NCBI RefSeq assembly: GCF_024733565.1
Contig: NZ_JANIOC010000010.1
Location: 105,011 to 169,010, forward strand
DNA from: Rossellomorea sp. SC111
Lineage (GTDB): Bacteria; Bacillota; Bacilli; Bacillales; Bacillaceae_B
Reading direction: 5' to 3'
Length of the DNA: 64,000 nt
This document shows positions 40,229 through 49,044 of this stretch, piece by piece. Position 1 is the first letter of the stretch. Each line of letters starts with the position of its first letter. Below the pieces are notes generated by a model, which made no database searches, was not told the origin of the DNA, and worked only from the letters and a program-made list of their open reading frames with translations. The translations under genes and the position numbers were made by a program.

Positions 40229-40882
40229 TTGGAAAAGATTAAAGTGATGATTGTTGATGATCACGAGATGGTACGACTGGGCATGAAAACCTATTTGCTG
40301 ACAGAAGATCGAATTGATTTTCTTGGAGAAGCGAAAAGTGGAAATGAAGCGGCTCAGCTTGCCAAGCAGTATATGCCAGACGTCATATTAATGGATTTAT
40401 TAATGGAGAATGGGAATGGCATCGAAGCCACAAGGAAGATCTTATCCTTTCATCCTCACTGTAAAATTATCATCCTAACAAGCTTTTATGACGATGAAAA
40501 GGTGTTTCCCGCCATCGAAGCAGGTGCTCATAGTTACTTATTGAAGACGGCAACTGCAGAAGAAGTAACCGGGGCGGTATATAAAGCGGTAAAGGGTGAG
40601 TCTGTCATAGCAAGCAAGGTTGCCGATAGGATGATGAACCGTTTCCGTCTGCAGGAAAGAAAGGCTCATGAAGAGCTGACGACTAGGGAAATGGATGTTT
40701 TGAAATGTTTGGGTGAGGGGATGACGAATCAGGAAATTTCAGAAGAGTTATTTATCGGTATCAAGACCGTCAAGACCCATGTGAGTAATATTTTGAGTAA
40801 GCTTGAAGTCGCGGACCGGACCCAGGCAGCCATTTATGCGAATCGAAACGGAATCTTGCATAAAACCGGAAAGGAAGAGTAG
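40229..40882 (+). CDS. liaR: Response regulator LiaR
   Basis: A 217-residue NarL/FixJ-family regulator. The receiver carries Asp10/Asp11 and phospho-acceptor Asp56 (VILMDLL), Thr at ILTSFYDD and Lys in YLLKTATAEE. The LuxR-type HTH (about 150-210) has TTREMDVLKCLGEGMTNQEIS and IKTVKTHVSNILSKL. TTG start behind AAAGGGGGA. No liaI/liaH-like target genes lie in the window, so its main target is elsewhere. A long terminator closes the operon. Confidence 0.92.
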   Translation: MEKIKVMIVDDHEMVRLGMKTYLLTEDRIDFLGEAKSGNEAAQLAKQYMPDVILMDLLMENGNGIEATRKILSFHPHCKIIILTSFYDDEKVFPAIEAGAHSYLLKTATAEEVTGAVYKAVKGESVIASKVADRMMNRFRLQERKAHEELTTREMDVLKCLGEGMTNQEISEELFIGIKTVKTHVSNILSKLEVADRTQAAIYANRNGILHKTGKEE

Positions 40883-40897
40883 AGAAGTATTATGAAA

Positions 40898-40960
40898 AGC
40901 AGAATGGGCTTAGTCAAAAGGAATGAAAGCATTCCCCTTGACTAAGCCCATTCTGCTGAA
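40898..40960. terminator. Long bidirectional hairpin terminator after liaR
   Basis: Near-perfect arms starting AGCAGAATGGGCTTAGTCAA and a GGAATG/CATTCC tip, about 28 bp of pairing, between convergent liaR and the isochorismatase-like gene. It is longer than the other terminators in the window. Confidence 0.85.
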
Positions 40961-40974
40961 AACGAAAATGATTA

Positions 40975-41550
40975 TTATAAAATGACCGGTTTAGTTAATT
41001 TCAATAGGGATGATAGCAGGGACTCCGTTGAAGAGATGGAGGCAAATTCTTGGTGAAGATTTGCCAGGGACAGACCATGAACAATTTCAGCGGAAAATAG
41101 TGAACCATCAAACGAATAGGTTTCATAGCAAGCAGTGGCATCATAAGGGACCGTCACTTCATATCCCAGATCCGCTGCCATACGCACAGTAGTGGATATT
41201 GCGTGATTCGTCGTGAACCCCATTACAACAAGTGATTTATATTTTTCCCGTTTTAAATATAAATCCAGATCTGTATCGATAAAAGCGCTATTGACATGCT
41301 TAATGATGTGTTTTTCTTTTTGTACAGGGCGGAAACTCTCTATAAAATCAAAACCTGCTGAACTTGAATGAAGTGGTGATTCCATATCAAAAGAAGAATG
41401 TTGCACGTGTACAACCGGCCAGGCCTTTTCTCTCCAACCGTGCAAAAGCTGATAAGCGTTCTTTTCCATACTGGGATTATTCCTCTTTCCCCAAGAAGAA
41501 TCACTAAATGCCTTTTGAAAATCAATCAGGATCAAACATGTTTCACTCAT
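40975..41550 (-). CDS. Isochorismatase-fold protein lacking the catalytic cysteine
   Basis: A 191-residue isochorismatase/cysteine-hydrolase fold: MSETCLILIDFQKAF at the start contains the conserved Asp, then a KHVNSAFIDTDLDLYL segment and the signature VVMGFTTNHAISTTVRMA. In nicotinamidase-like relatives that block reads TTxHCxSTTxR; here Cys is Ala (codon GCA), so it cannot act as a cysteine hydrolase of the usual mechanism. It may be an isochorismatase-like (Cys-free) hydrolase or a catalytically dead paralogue. ATG at 41550 follows GGAGAGGAG. It reads on the minus strand after hmoB, and the hmoB terminator separates them. Confidence 0.8.
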   Translation of the reverse strand: MSETCLILIDFQKAFSDSSWGKRNNPSMEKNAYQLLHGWREKAWPVVHVQHSSFDMESPLHSSSAGFDFIESFRPVQKEKHIIKHVNSAFIDTDLDLYLKREKYKSLVVMGFTTNHAISTTVRMAADLGYEVTVPYDATACYETYSFDGSLFSAEIVHGLSLANLHQEFASISSTESLLSSLLKLTKPVIL

Positions 41551-41663
41551 TGGAACTCCTCTCCTTCCATTCAGGATGTCTCTAACCAATACGATTAAGT
41601 ATACTGTTAATAATTTGTAATTATGTATGTACACCTTCACTGTAATTGTAAAGATTGAAAAAG

Positions 41664-41696
41664 AAAAAAGCTGCCGGAAATCAGGCAGCTTTTTCT
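41664..41696. terminator. Terminator of hmoB
   Basis: Stem AAAAAGCTGCC / GGCAGCTTTTT, symmetrical with A- and T-runs, one base after the hmoB stop codon. Confidence 0.85.
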
Positions 41697-42296
<600 letters not shown>

Positions 42297-42418
42297 TCAA
42301 AAATCGGCAAATTTATGACATTTTCCCTTGATAACTATACAATTCTCCCTAAAACGTCTATAGTTTAAAAGGGTTACAATCTGTACGTTCATATTTAACA
42401 TCTCTTGAATTTGCTAAA

Positions 42419-42587
42419 GGCTCTGTCAATCAGTGTGTGGTAGATGATGAGGGGAACCGCTTCGCTTTCCGGCGGACGAACGGCCGAGCCTCCTCAGCTG
42501 CCGCTTCCGGGGTCTCGGCACGTCCGTTTTCCGCAGGAGTCTACGCAGTTCCCTCACCATCTTAATAGGGATTGATTTGACAGAGCC
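42419..42587. repeat. Dispersed element B (MITE-like), intact copy with target duplication
   Basis: Perfect 10-bp terminal inverted repeats GGCTCTGTCA / TGACAGAGCC enclose 169 bp with no ORF. The element is flanked on both sides by CTAAA (42414-42418 and 42588-42592), a 5-bp direct repeat consistent with transposition. Internal arms GATGAGGGGAAC / GTTCCCTCACCATC and the pair CCTCAGCTGCCG / GGTCTCGGC could fold. The other copy is at 12.96-13.13 kb. Confidence 0.88.
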
Positions 42588-42695
42588 CTAAAAAAGCTTC
42601 GACAGTCAAAAAAATAGTATTTCTACTAAATTATATGGAAACGACAATCAGGATTAAATTGGTTTTGTAAACTGGTCAGAAGATTAAATATGATA

Positions 42696-42965
42696 CTTAG
42701 AAAGTTGATTGAAGCGGAAGGTGCTCGACTCCTGCGGGAAACGCGTGAAAGTACGAAAAGCGAAGGCGGCTCGTCCAGCCCCGACAAGCATAAGATGAAT
42801 GGGCCGAGAAGGCGCTTTTTGCCTTATTGGACCATTTAACTTATGACCTCGAGGGGCTAGCCGCGTAGCTAGACAGTTGAGACCCCGCAGGGCTTTAGCC
42901 CGAGGAGGCTCAACTCACGCCCCGCGGAAAGCGAGCACCTGCAGCGGAAATCAACCACTACTCGC
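42696..42965. repeat. Dispersed element A with inserted core, reverse orientation
   Basis: Runs from CTTAGAAAGTTGATT to AATCAACCACTACTCGCT. The inserted core spans about 42742-42876 with CGACAAGCATAAG and CTTATGACCTCGAGGGG. One edge still reads GCTAGACAG; the other has degenerated to GCGTGAAAG. With element B next to it, this fills most of the hmoB-hemE gap; the rest (42204-42418, 42593-42695) shows only AT-rich sequence. Confidence 0.88.
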
Positions 42966-43084
42966 TTCATTTATAGCAACAAAGGCTGAACATACAGCAA
43001 ATATAAATGACAATTTTAGAATCTACTCAAATTAGTTTACAATAGGGTTAATGGAGTTACATAGAAAGGTGGACGAACAAAGGT

Positions 43085-44113
43085 ATGAAACAGATGAATG
43101 ATACATTTTTACGAGCGGCAAGGGGAGAGAACACGGATTATACTCCGGTTTGGTATATGAGACAAGCGGGTCGTTCACAGCCTGAATACAGGAAGATCAA
43201 GGAGAAATATTCTCTTTTTGAGATCACACATCAGCCTGAACTTTGTGCATATGTGACAAGGCTGCCTGTTGAACAATATGATGTCGATGCAGCCATTCTT
43301 TATAAGGATATCATGTCACCACTTCCTTCGATTGGAGTGGATGTCGAAATCAAATCAGGCATCGGTCCAGTGATCGATAACCCTATCCGTACGGTTGCTG
43401 ATGTTGAAAAGCTTGGGGAAATCAATCCTGAACAGGATGTTCCTTACGTATTGAATACAATCAAATTACTGACAAAGGAACAATTATCGGTCCCGTTGAT
43501 CGGCTTTGCCGGTGCTCCGTTTACAATGGCAAGCTATATGATTGAAGGCGGCCCTTCCAAAAACTATAATAAAACAAAAGCGTTCATGTATGCAGAACCA
43601 CAAGCTTGGTTTGCTTTAATGGATAAATTGGCAGCGATGACAATCACCTACGGAAAAGCCCAGATCAAAGCCGGGGCGTCTGCCTTCCAAATATTCGACT
43701 CCTGGGTAGGTGCATTGAATGTACAGGATTACAGGACATTCATCAAGCCGGTCATGGAAAGAATCTTTAATGAACTGAAGGAAGAGAATGTACCATTGAT
43801 CATGTTTGGTGTCGGAGCAAGCCACCTTGCGAATGAATGGCATGATCTCCCCATCGATGTAGTCGGGCTTGATTGGAGATTGCCGATTAAGGAAGCAACA
43901 GAAAGAGGCATCTCCAAAACGGTGATGGGTAATCTGGATCCTGCGATCCTGCTGGCACCTTGGGACGTAATTGAAGAAAAAGCCAAAGAGATCCTGGATC
44001 AAGGGAAGGACCTAAGCCACATTTTCAACCTCGGACACGGAGTATTCCCTCAAGTCAATCCAGATACACTAAAGCGATTAGCATCCTTTGTGCATGAATA
44101 CAGTGCCAGGTAG
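43085..44113 (+). CDS. hemE: Uroporphyrinogen III decarboxylase HemE
   Basis: A 342-residue enzyme that decarboxylates uroporphyrinogen III to coproporphyrinogen III. Signature 1 [15 protein letters not shown] lies near residue 21, and the second signature [22 protein letters not shown] near 139; the family Asp follows in [10 protein letters not shown]. Length is normal. An AAAGGTGG lies 12 nt before the ATG, and a nearer AAAGGT is also available. First gene of the hemEHY cluster. Confidence 0.95.
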   Translation: MKQMNDTFLRAARGENTDYTPVWYMRQAGRSQPEYRKIKEKYSLFEITHQPELCAYVTRLPVEQYDVDAAILYKDIMSPLPSIGVDVEIKSGIGPVIDNPIRTVADVEKLGEINPEQDVPYVLNTIKLLTKEQLSVPLIGFAGAPFTMASYMIEGGPSKNYNKTKAFMYAEPQAWFALMDKLAAMTITYGKAQIKAGASAFQIFDSWVGALNVQDYRTFIKPVMERIFNELKEENVPLIMFGVGASHLANEWHDLPIDVVGLDWRLPIKEATERGISKTVMGNLDPAILLAPWDVIEEKAKEILDQGKDLSHIFNLGHGVFPQVNPDTLKRLASFVHEYSAR

Positions 44114-44203
44114 AGAACATCCCCACATCTCTATAAATGGATTCTAATGAAGAAACATGGCACAATAATGTAATGTATGAAACTGACAATGAGGTGAAAT
44201 GGT

Positions 44204-45136
44204 ATGTCAAAGAAGAAAATGGGTCTATTGGTGATGGCCTATGGTACACCCTATAAAGAAGAAGATCTGGAACGCTATTATACACATATCCGCCACGGAA
44301 GAGTCCCTTCCAGTGAACTTTTGGATGACTTGCGGGGACGTTACGAGGCAATCGGGGGGATTTCCCCACTGGCGAAGATCACCCTTGATCAGGCGAAAAG
44401 CCTGGAGGAGCATTTGAATTCGGTTCAAGACACCATTGAATTCAAAATGTATCTTGGATTAAAGCATATCGAACCGTTCGTAGAAGACGCTGTGGAACAA
44501 ATGCATCAAGACGGCATTGAAGAAGCAGTTTCCATCGTACTCGCACCTCATTTCTCAACGTTCAGCGTCAAATCGTACAATGGACGTGCGAAAGAAATGG
44601 CGGAAAAGCTCGGCGGTCCAAAGATCACAACGATTGAAAGCTGGTATGAGGAACCTAAATTCATTCAGTACTGGGTGGACAGGGTAAAGGAAACCTTTGC
44701 AGGAATGAGTGATGAAGAGCGAAATAAAGCGGTTCTCATTGTATCTGCACACAGCCTTCCTGAACGCATTCTGCAATCAGGTGATCCATATCCGAAGCAA
44801 TTAGAGGAAACGGCGAAGATGATTGCAGAGGGAGCTGGCGTCACGGATTATGCAGTGGGATGGCAAAGTGAAGGGAACACTCCCGACCCATGGATCGGTC
44901 CTGACGTTCAGGATCTGACAAGGGATCTTTACAGGGATAAGGGCTATACAACTTTTGTTTACACACCGGTAGGATTTGTAGCTGATCATCTTGAAGTACT
45001 CTATGACAATGATTATGAATGTAAAGTCGTAACAGATGATATCGGAGCTTCCTACTATCGTCCGGAAATGCCTAATGCCAAACCGGAATTCATTGATGCC
45101 ATGGCAGAAGTCGTGTTAAAACACCTTAAAAAATAA
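44204..45136 (+). CDS. hemH: Coproporphyrin III ferrochelatase HemH (CpfC)
   Basis: A 310-residue soluble ferrochelatase of the Gram-positive type. The conserved His is in [12 protein letters not shown] (about residue 183), the Glu/Asp line in [18 protein letters not shown], and the C-terminal [14 protein letters not shown]. It inserts Fe2+ into coproporphyrin III in the coproporphyrin-dependent pathway. Strong GAGGTGAAA upstream. It is 90 bp after hemE. Confidence 0.95.
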   Translation: MSKKKMGLLVMAYGTPYKEEDLERYYTHIRHGRVPSSELLDDLRGRYEAIGGISPLAKITLDQAKSLEEHLNSVQDTIEFKMYLGLKHIEPFVEDAVEQMHQDGIEEAVSIVLAPHFSTFSVKSYNGRAKEMAEKLGGPKITTIESWYEEPKFIQYWVDRVKETFAGMSDEERNKAVLIVSAHSLPERILQSGDPYPKQLEETAKMIAEGAGVTDYAVGWQSEGNTPDPWIGPDVQDLTRDLYRDKGYTTFVYTPVGFVADHLEVLYDNDYECKVVTDDIGASYYRPEMPNAKPEFIDAMAEVVLKHLKK

Positions 45137-45159
45137 TTTCCCGTTTTTGGCTGTACAGG

Positions 45160-45206
45160 AAGGACTGAAGCGAGTGGGTTCACTCTCACCGCTTTAGTCC
45201 TTCTCT
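45160..45206 (+). terminator. Hairpin between hemH and hemY
   Basis: Arms AAGGACTGAAGCG / CGCTTTAGTCCTT plus an inner GTG/CAC, followed by CTCTATT; with no long T-run it may attenuate rather than stop transcription into hemY. Confidence 0.6.
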
Positions 45207-45242
45207 ATTATTGAAAATGAAGATATTTTGTTAAAGAAGGCG

Positions 45243-46649
45243 ATGAACGTGTTGGAACAACAAAACAAAAAGATTATAGTCGTTGGTGGGGGGATCACCG
45301 GCTTAACCACGGTCTACTATCTGCAACAGAAGATAATAGAAGAAAACCTGCCAATCGAAGTAAAACTTGTAGAAGCCACCCACCGATTAGGAGGAAAGGT
45401 CCAAACCCTCAATAAGGACGGCTATATCATCGAAAAGGGACCCGACTCTTGTTTATCAAGCAAAACGGAAATCTCCCGTTTAGCTGAAAAACTGGGTATA
45501 GAAGACAAGCTCGTTCGAAATCGCAAAGGCACATCCTACTGTATAGTAGGTGGTGAACTCTATCCAATACCCGGGGGATCCATTGTAGGAATTCCAACCC
45601 AAATCGCCCCTTTCATCACAACAAGTTTATTTTCACTATCAGGAAAAATGAGAGCTGCGGCGGATTTTATCCTTCCACGCTCACAGGAAAGAGAAGATCA
45701 GTCATTGGGGAAATTCTTCAGGAGAAGAATGGGGGATGAGGTAGTTGACCACTTGATCGAACCGCTCTTAACGGGCATATTCGCCGGGGATATCGATCAA
45801 CTAAGCTTAATGTCTACCTTCCCTCAACTCTATGAATTGGAACAGAAACATCGGAGTTTAATAGCCGGCATCAAAAAGAGCGGACAAGCGGGAGAATCAA
45901 GCGAAAAAGGGAACTTCCTGACTTTTACTGGGGGTCTCCAATCATTGATCGATGTCATGGAAGCAAGTTTGGAACCAAATACGGTATACAAAAGCATGAA
46001 GGTAACCAACATAGAAAAAGAGATCAGCGATGATTATACAATCACTTTCACAAACGGGGATCAAATGGAAGCCGATAGCGTCATTGTCACGACCCCTCAT
46101 CACGTATTGCAATCCATGTTTCCCTCCTATCCATTCTTACATTTTTTAAAGGAGATGCCTGCTACGTCAGTGGCGACGGTTGCAATGGGATTCTCACAAG
46201 AGGCTATAAAAAAAGATATCGCCGGAACAGAGTTCCTGGTATCGAGAAATAGCGATTACTCCCTGACTGCGGGAACGTGGACACATAAAAAATGGCCACA
46301 CACGGCTCCGGAAGGAAAAGCATTATTGCGTTGCTACCTTGGTAAGTCGGGTGACGAAACCATCGTGGATTTATCCGATGACCATATCGAGCAAATCGTG
46401 CTCGATGATTTGAGTAAGTTCATGGAAATTGAAGGTCCGCCTGATTTCACGATCGTCTCTCGCTATAAAAATTCAATGCCTCAATACACGGTTGGCCACC
46501 GGGAACGTATTCAAAGTATGTATGATCAAGCAGAGTCCACTTTGCCAGGAGTATTTATCGCCGGGAGTTCATATGATGGATTGAGTATTCCCGACTGCAT
46601 CGGGCAGGGGGAGAGGACCGTATCGAAAGTGTTGGATTATTTGAACTAG
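45243..46649 (+). CDS. hemY: Coproporphyrinogen III oxidase HemY (CgoX)
   Basis: A 468-residue FAD enzyme. The dinucleotide-binding motif is VVGGGITGLTTVYYL near the N-terminus, followed by EATHRLGGKVQT; the C-terminal FAD block is GVFIAGSSYDGLSIPDCIGQGE. It oxidises coproporphyrinogen III to coproporphyrin III using oxygen, the step before HemH. The start is uncertain: ATG 45243 is very close to AAAGAAGG, and GTG 45249 or TTG 45252 would be better spaced; the difference is two or three residues. Confidence 0.93.
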   Translation: MNVLEQQNKKIIVVGGGITGLTTVYYLQQKIIEENLPIEVKLVEATHRLGGKVQTLNKDGYIIEKGPDSCLSSKTEISRLAEKLGIEDKLVRNRKGTSYCIVGGELYPIPGGSIVGIPTQIAPFITTSLFSLSGKMRAAADFILPRSQEREDQSLGKFFRRRMGDEVVDHLIEPLLTGIFAGDIDQLSLMSTFPQLYELEQKHRSLIAGIKKSGQAGESSEKGNFLTFTGGLQSLIDVMEASLEPNTVYKSMKVTNIEKEISDDYTITFTNGDQMEADSVIVTTPHHVLQSMFPSYPFLHFLKEMPATSVATVAMGFSQEAIKKDIAGTEFLVSRNSDYSLTAGTWTHKKWPHTAPEGKALLRCYLGKSGDETIVDLSDDHIEQIVLDDLSKFMEIEGPPDFTIVSRYKNSMPQYTVGHRERIQSMYDQAESTLPGVFIAGSSYDGLSIPDCIGQGERTVSKVLDYLN

Positions 46650-46656
46650 TTAATAC

Positions 46657-46690
46657 GAAGACTGCCGGGAAACTGGTGGTCTTTTTTTTG
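46657..46690 (+). terminator. Terminator of hemY
   Basis: Stem AAGACTGCC / GGTGGTCTT followed by eight T. Confidence 0.85.
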
Positions 46691-46725
46691 CGGGTAATGC
46701 TTAATTTTCTTTTTCCAAATGAAAG

Positions 46726-46753
46726 GAAGCACCTTCAATTGAAGGTGCTTCCT
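46726..46753 (-). terminator. Hairpin at the end of the LysM-GH18 gene
   Basis: Perfect arms GGAAGCACCTTCAA / TTGAAGGTGCTTCC touching the stop codon of the minus-strand gene; an A/T-rich TTTCC tract follows on the minus strand. Confidence 0.75.
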
Positions 46754-48158
46754 ACTTTACAACCCGATATCTTGAATGCTGAAGCACCCAATTCTGTGGA
46801 AAGGCAGAACCTAGCACCCAGTAGCTTAGCCCCCTTAATTTATAGGCATCCACCACCATTTGCTTTGCCAGCATGCTCCTTGCATCTTCAAACCAGACTT
46901 CATGCTGTTGCCCTGTTTCATCCCAATACTTGAAGAATGGAGACTCGTATTGGTCATTGTATTGAATTCGCACCCCGTATTTGCTTGCGAGATCAACTGC
47001 ACCCTGAGGAGAGACTGACTTCGCAAAGGTTCCATCCACCCATGGGACTTTCCAGTCACGACCATATAAAGGAGCCCCCATGAGGATTTTATTGCGGGGT
47101 ATGACTGTCACGGCATAGTCCAGTACTTTTTTTACTTCATTAATGGGTGCAATCGCCCATGGTTTCCCCCCTGCCCAGCCCCACTCGTAAGTCATAAGGA
47201 CAACAAAGTCGACGATTTCTCCGTGAGCCTTATAGTCATGGGCTTCGTATAATAGCCCTTTTTGATCCCCCTTGATTTTCGGTGCGAGTGCAGTTGAGAC
47301 AGAATAGCCTTTTGGTTTTAAAGCAGAGACCGTCCTCCTTAAAAAGGAATTATAATTTTCCCGGTCTTCGGGGTAAACATATTCGAAATCAATGTTCAAT
47401 CCTTTATAACCCTTTGTCTCCATTTTCTTCACTATGGAAGAAATTAGCGTATTTTGCAGTGAATCACTTCTTAATATCGTTGCAACAAGATCAGAGTTGA
47501 ATTTGCCGTCCACATAATTGGTCAGAACCAAAAGAGGATCGACCTTTTGATTTTCCGCAGCGGAAATAAGACCGGTATCGTTCAGTTCTGTAACCGAGCC
47601 GTCTTTTGTAATGGAATGTGTAAAAGGAGCAAGGTATGTGAAGTAGCTTCCCAGCCCATTCACTTCGGCTACCCCTTGACTGTCCGTCCTCGTGGTGTAT
47701 GCATTCACCTCAATCACCGGTTTTGTGTTCGGGATCCGAATCTGTTGATTAGGGTAAATAAGGGATGGATTCGAGATAGCATTCGCATTTAAAATCTCTT
47801 GCATGGGAACTTTATAATTATAAGAAATGGTGTAAAGGGTGTCGCCTGTTCTGACGTTGTGTATGAAAGCAGGCATTACGATCAATTGACCGATAAATAG
47901 TGTGGAGGGGTCAGAGATCTGGTTGAACGTCTGTAGTTCATTGAGATCCATATGATACTTTTGACTGATCTTATAGAGCGTATCCCTTGGCTGGACAATA
48001 TATTCCTTTAAAGGTTCAGGGATGAGAAGACTTTGTCCGATAACAAGAATATTGGGGTTCTTCAACTGATTCCCATAAGCGATCTGGTTCACCTCAACCC
48101 CGTACCTCGATGCGATTGACCAGAGTGAATCACCGCTTTTTACGACGTAAATATTCAT
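46752..48158 (-). CDS. LysM-GH18 cortex/peptidoglycan hydrolase (SleL/YaaH-like)
   Basis: A 468-residue protein with three N-terminal LysM repeats (about residues 2-46, 50-94, 98-142; each starts IYVVKSGDSLW, EYIVQPRDTLY or IHNVRTGDTLY) and a GH18 domain (about 150-465). The catalytic motif is GLNIDFEYV at about residue 252-260, with the Glu as acid/base. No signal peptide, as in spore enzymes YaaH/SleL/YdhD that are placed on forespores. It is probably an N-acetylglucosaminidase acting on cortex peptidoglycan. It replaces or precedes yhgD in the otherwise collinear order. Confidence 0.88.
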   Translation of the reverse strand: MNIYVVKSGDSLWSIASRYGVEVNQIAYGNQLKNPNILVIGQSLLIPEPLKEYIVQPRDTLYKISQKYHMDLNELQTFNQISDPSTLFIGQLIVMPAFIHNVRTGDTLYTISYNYKVPMQEILNANAISNPSLIYPNQQIRIPNTKPVIEVNAYTTRTDSQGVAEVNGLGSYFTYLAPFTHSITKDGSVTELNDTGLISAAENQKVDPLLVLTNYVDGKFNSDLVATILRSDSLQNTLISSIVKKMETKGYKGLNIDFEYVYPEDRENYNSFLRRTVSALKPKGYSVSTALAPKIKGDQKGLLYEAHDYKAHGEIVDFVVLMTYEWGWAGGKPWAIAPINEVKKVLDYAVTVIPRNKILMGAPLYGRDWKVPWVDGTFAKSVSPQGAVDLASKYGVRIQYNDQYESPFFKYWDETGQQHEVWFEDARSMLAKQMVVDAYKLRGLSYWVLGSAFPQNWVLQHSRYRVVK

Positions 48159-48297
48159 ATGACACCTCCTGGACCGTCTTATATCTATAGCCTATTCAAG
48201 AGGGCTTATTCGATATGTAAGAACAGGGATAAAGAAAATGAAAAATATCACTTGTGTAATGCTTGCAGATGTGATAAATTTATCAATGTTAATAAAA

Positions 48298-48320
48298 TGA
48301 CTAAATTACAAATTTGGTCA
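48298..48320 (+). promoter_or_regulatory. YhgD-type operator, site 1 (upstream of yhgD)
   Basis: A 23-bp dyad of form TGAC-N15-GTCA ending 27 bp before the yhgD start; the arms extend as TGACTAAA / TTTGGTCA. A direct GGTCA repeat follows at once. It matches sites 2 and 3 in front of yhgE in spacing. Confidence 0.7.
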
Positions 48321-48346
48321 AACGGTCAAATGAGGGGAGTGAGTTC

Positions 48347-48919
48347 ATGGCGATTGATCGAAAGAAACAGATCCTCGAAGCAGCTACCAATTCTTTTTCA
48401 TTGTTTGGATATAAAGCCACGACGATGGATCAAGTAGCTAAAATAGCGAATGTGGGCAAGGGGACGATTTATACTTTCTTTAAGAATAAGGAAGAATTGT
48501 TCGACGAGATCGTTTCATCTTTAATTAATGAGATGACCTTTGAAGCAGAAGAAGTGATTGATCCCGAAGCTACATTTTCTGAAAATGTCCACCGTGCATT
48601 GTTTCGTCTTCTCGAATTTCGCAAAGAGCATAAGCTGACGATCAAGTTATATCAGGAAGCCCGTGAAATGGGAACACCTGCTGTATCCGAGGTCATTGAC
48701 CGCATGGAAAAAGTGGTCATAGAATTCTTGAGTCACCGGATTGAAAAGGCCATTGCCTCAAGAGCGATTAAGCCCTGCAACCCGGAAATGACGGCATTTG
48801 TCCTGTTGAAGCTATACGTTTCCTTGATCTTCGATTGGGAACGTACACATGGTCCACTCGATAAAGATGAAATAGCCAACCTGTTTGAGCTGTATATCAT
48901 TAAAGGGTTATCAAGCTGA
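48347..48919 (+). CDS. yhgD: TetR-family repressor YhgD
   Basis: A 190-residue TetR regulator. The HTH is at residues 8-50 (IDRKKQILEAATNSFSLFGY, TTMDQVAKIANVGKGTIYTFF). The remainder is an all-helical ligand/dimer domain. The ATG follows GAGGGGAGTGAG. It sits directly upstream of yhgE with the same dyad type in front of both, so it probably represses itself and yhgE (inference). The inducer is unknown. Confidence 0.88.
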   Translation: MAIDRKKQILEAATNSFSLFGYKATTMDQVAKIANVGKGTIYTFFKNKEELFDEIVSSLINEMTFEAEEVIDPEATFSENVHRALFRLLEFRKEHKLTIKLYQEAREMGTPAVSEVIDRMEKVVIEFLSHRIEKAIASRAIKPCNPEMTAFVLLKLYVSLIFDWERTHGPLDKDEIANLFELYIIKGLSS

Positions 48920-48943
48920 TAGTCCTTCATTTTTAACAATAAA

Positions 48944-48966
48944 TGACCAGTTGAATGAAATAGTCA
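48944..48966 (+). promoter_or_regulatory. YhgD-type operator, site 2 (upstream of yhgE)
   Basis: 23-bp TGAC-N15-GTCA, extended to AAATGAC / GTCATTT. It lies 25 bp after the yhgD stop codon and upstream of the likely yhgE promoter. Confidence 0.7.
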
Positions 48967-48984
48967 TTTATTTTTATATTGTAA

Positions 48985-49007
48985 TGACCGTTTGGGTTTA
49001 TTGGTCA
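48985..49007 (+). promoter_or_regulatory. YhgD-type operator, site 3 (upstream of yhgE)
   Basis: 23-bp TGACC-N13-GGTCA with the same spacing as sites 1 and 2, 41 bp (about four helical turns) from site 2 and next to a TATATT/TGTAAT promoter-like element. Confidence 0.7.
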
Positions 49008-49044
49008 ATAGTTCAATTCTGTGAATGAAAAATAGGAGGAAAAC

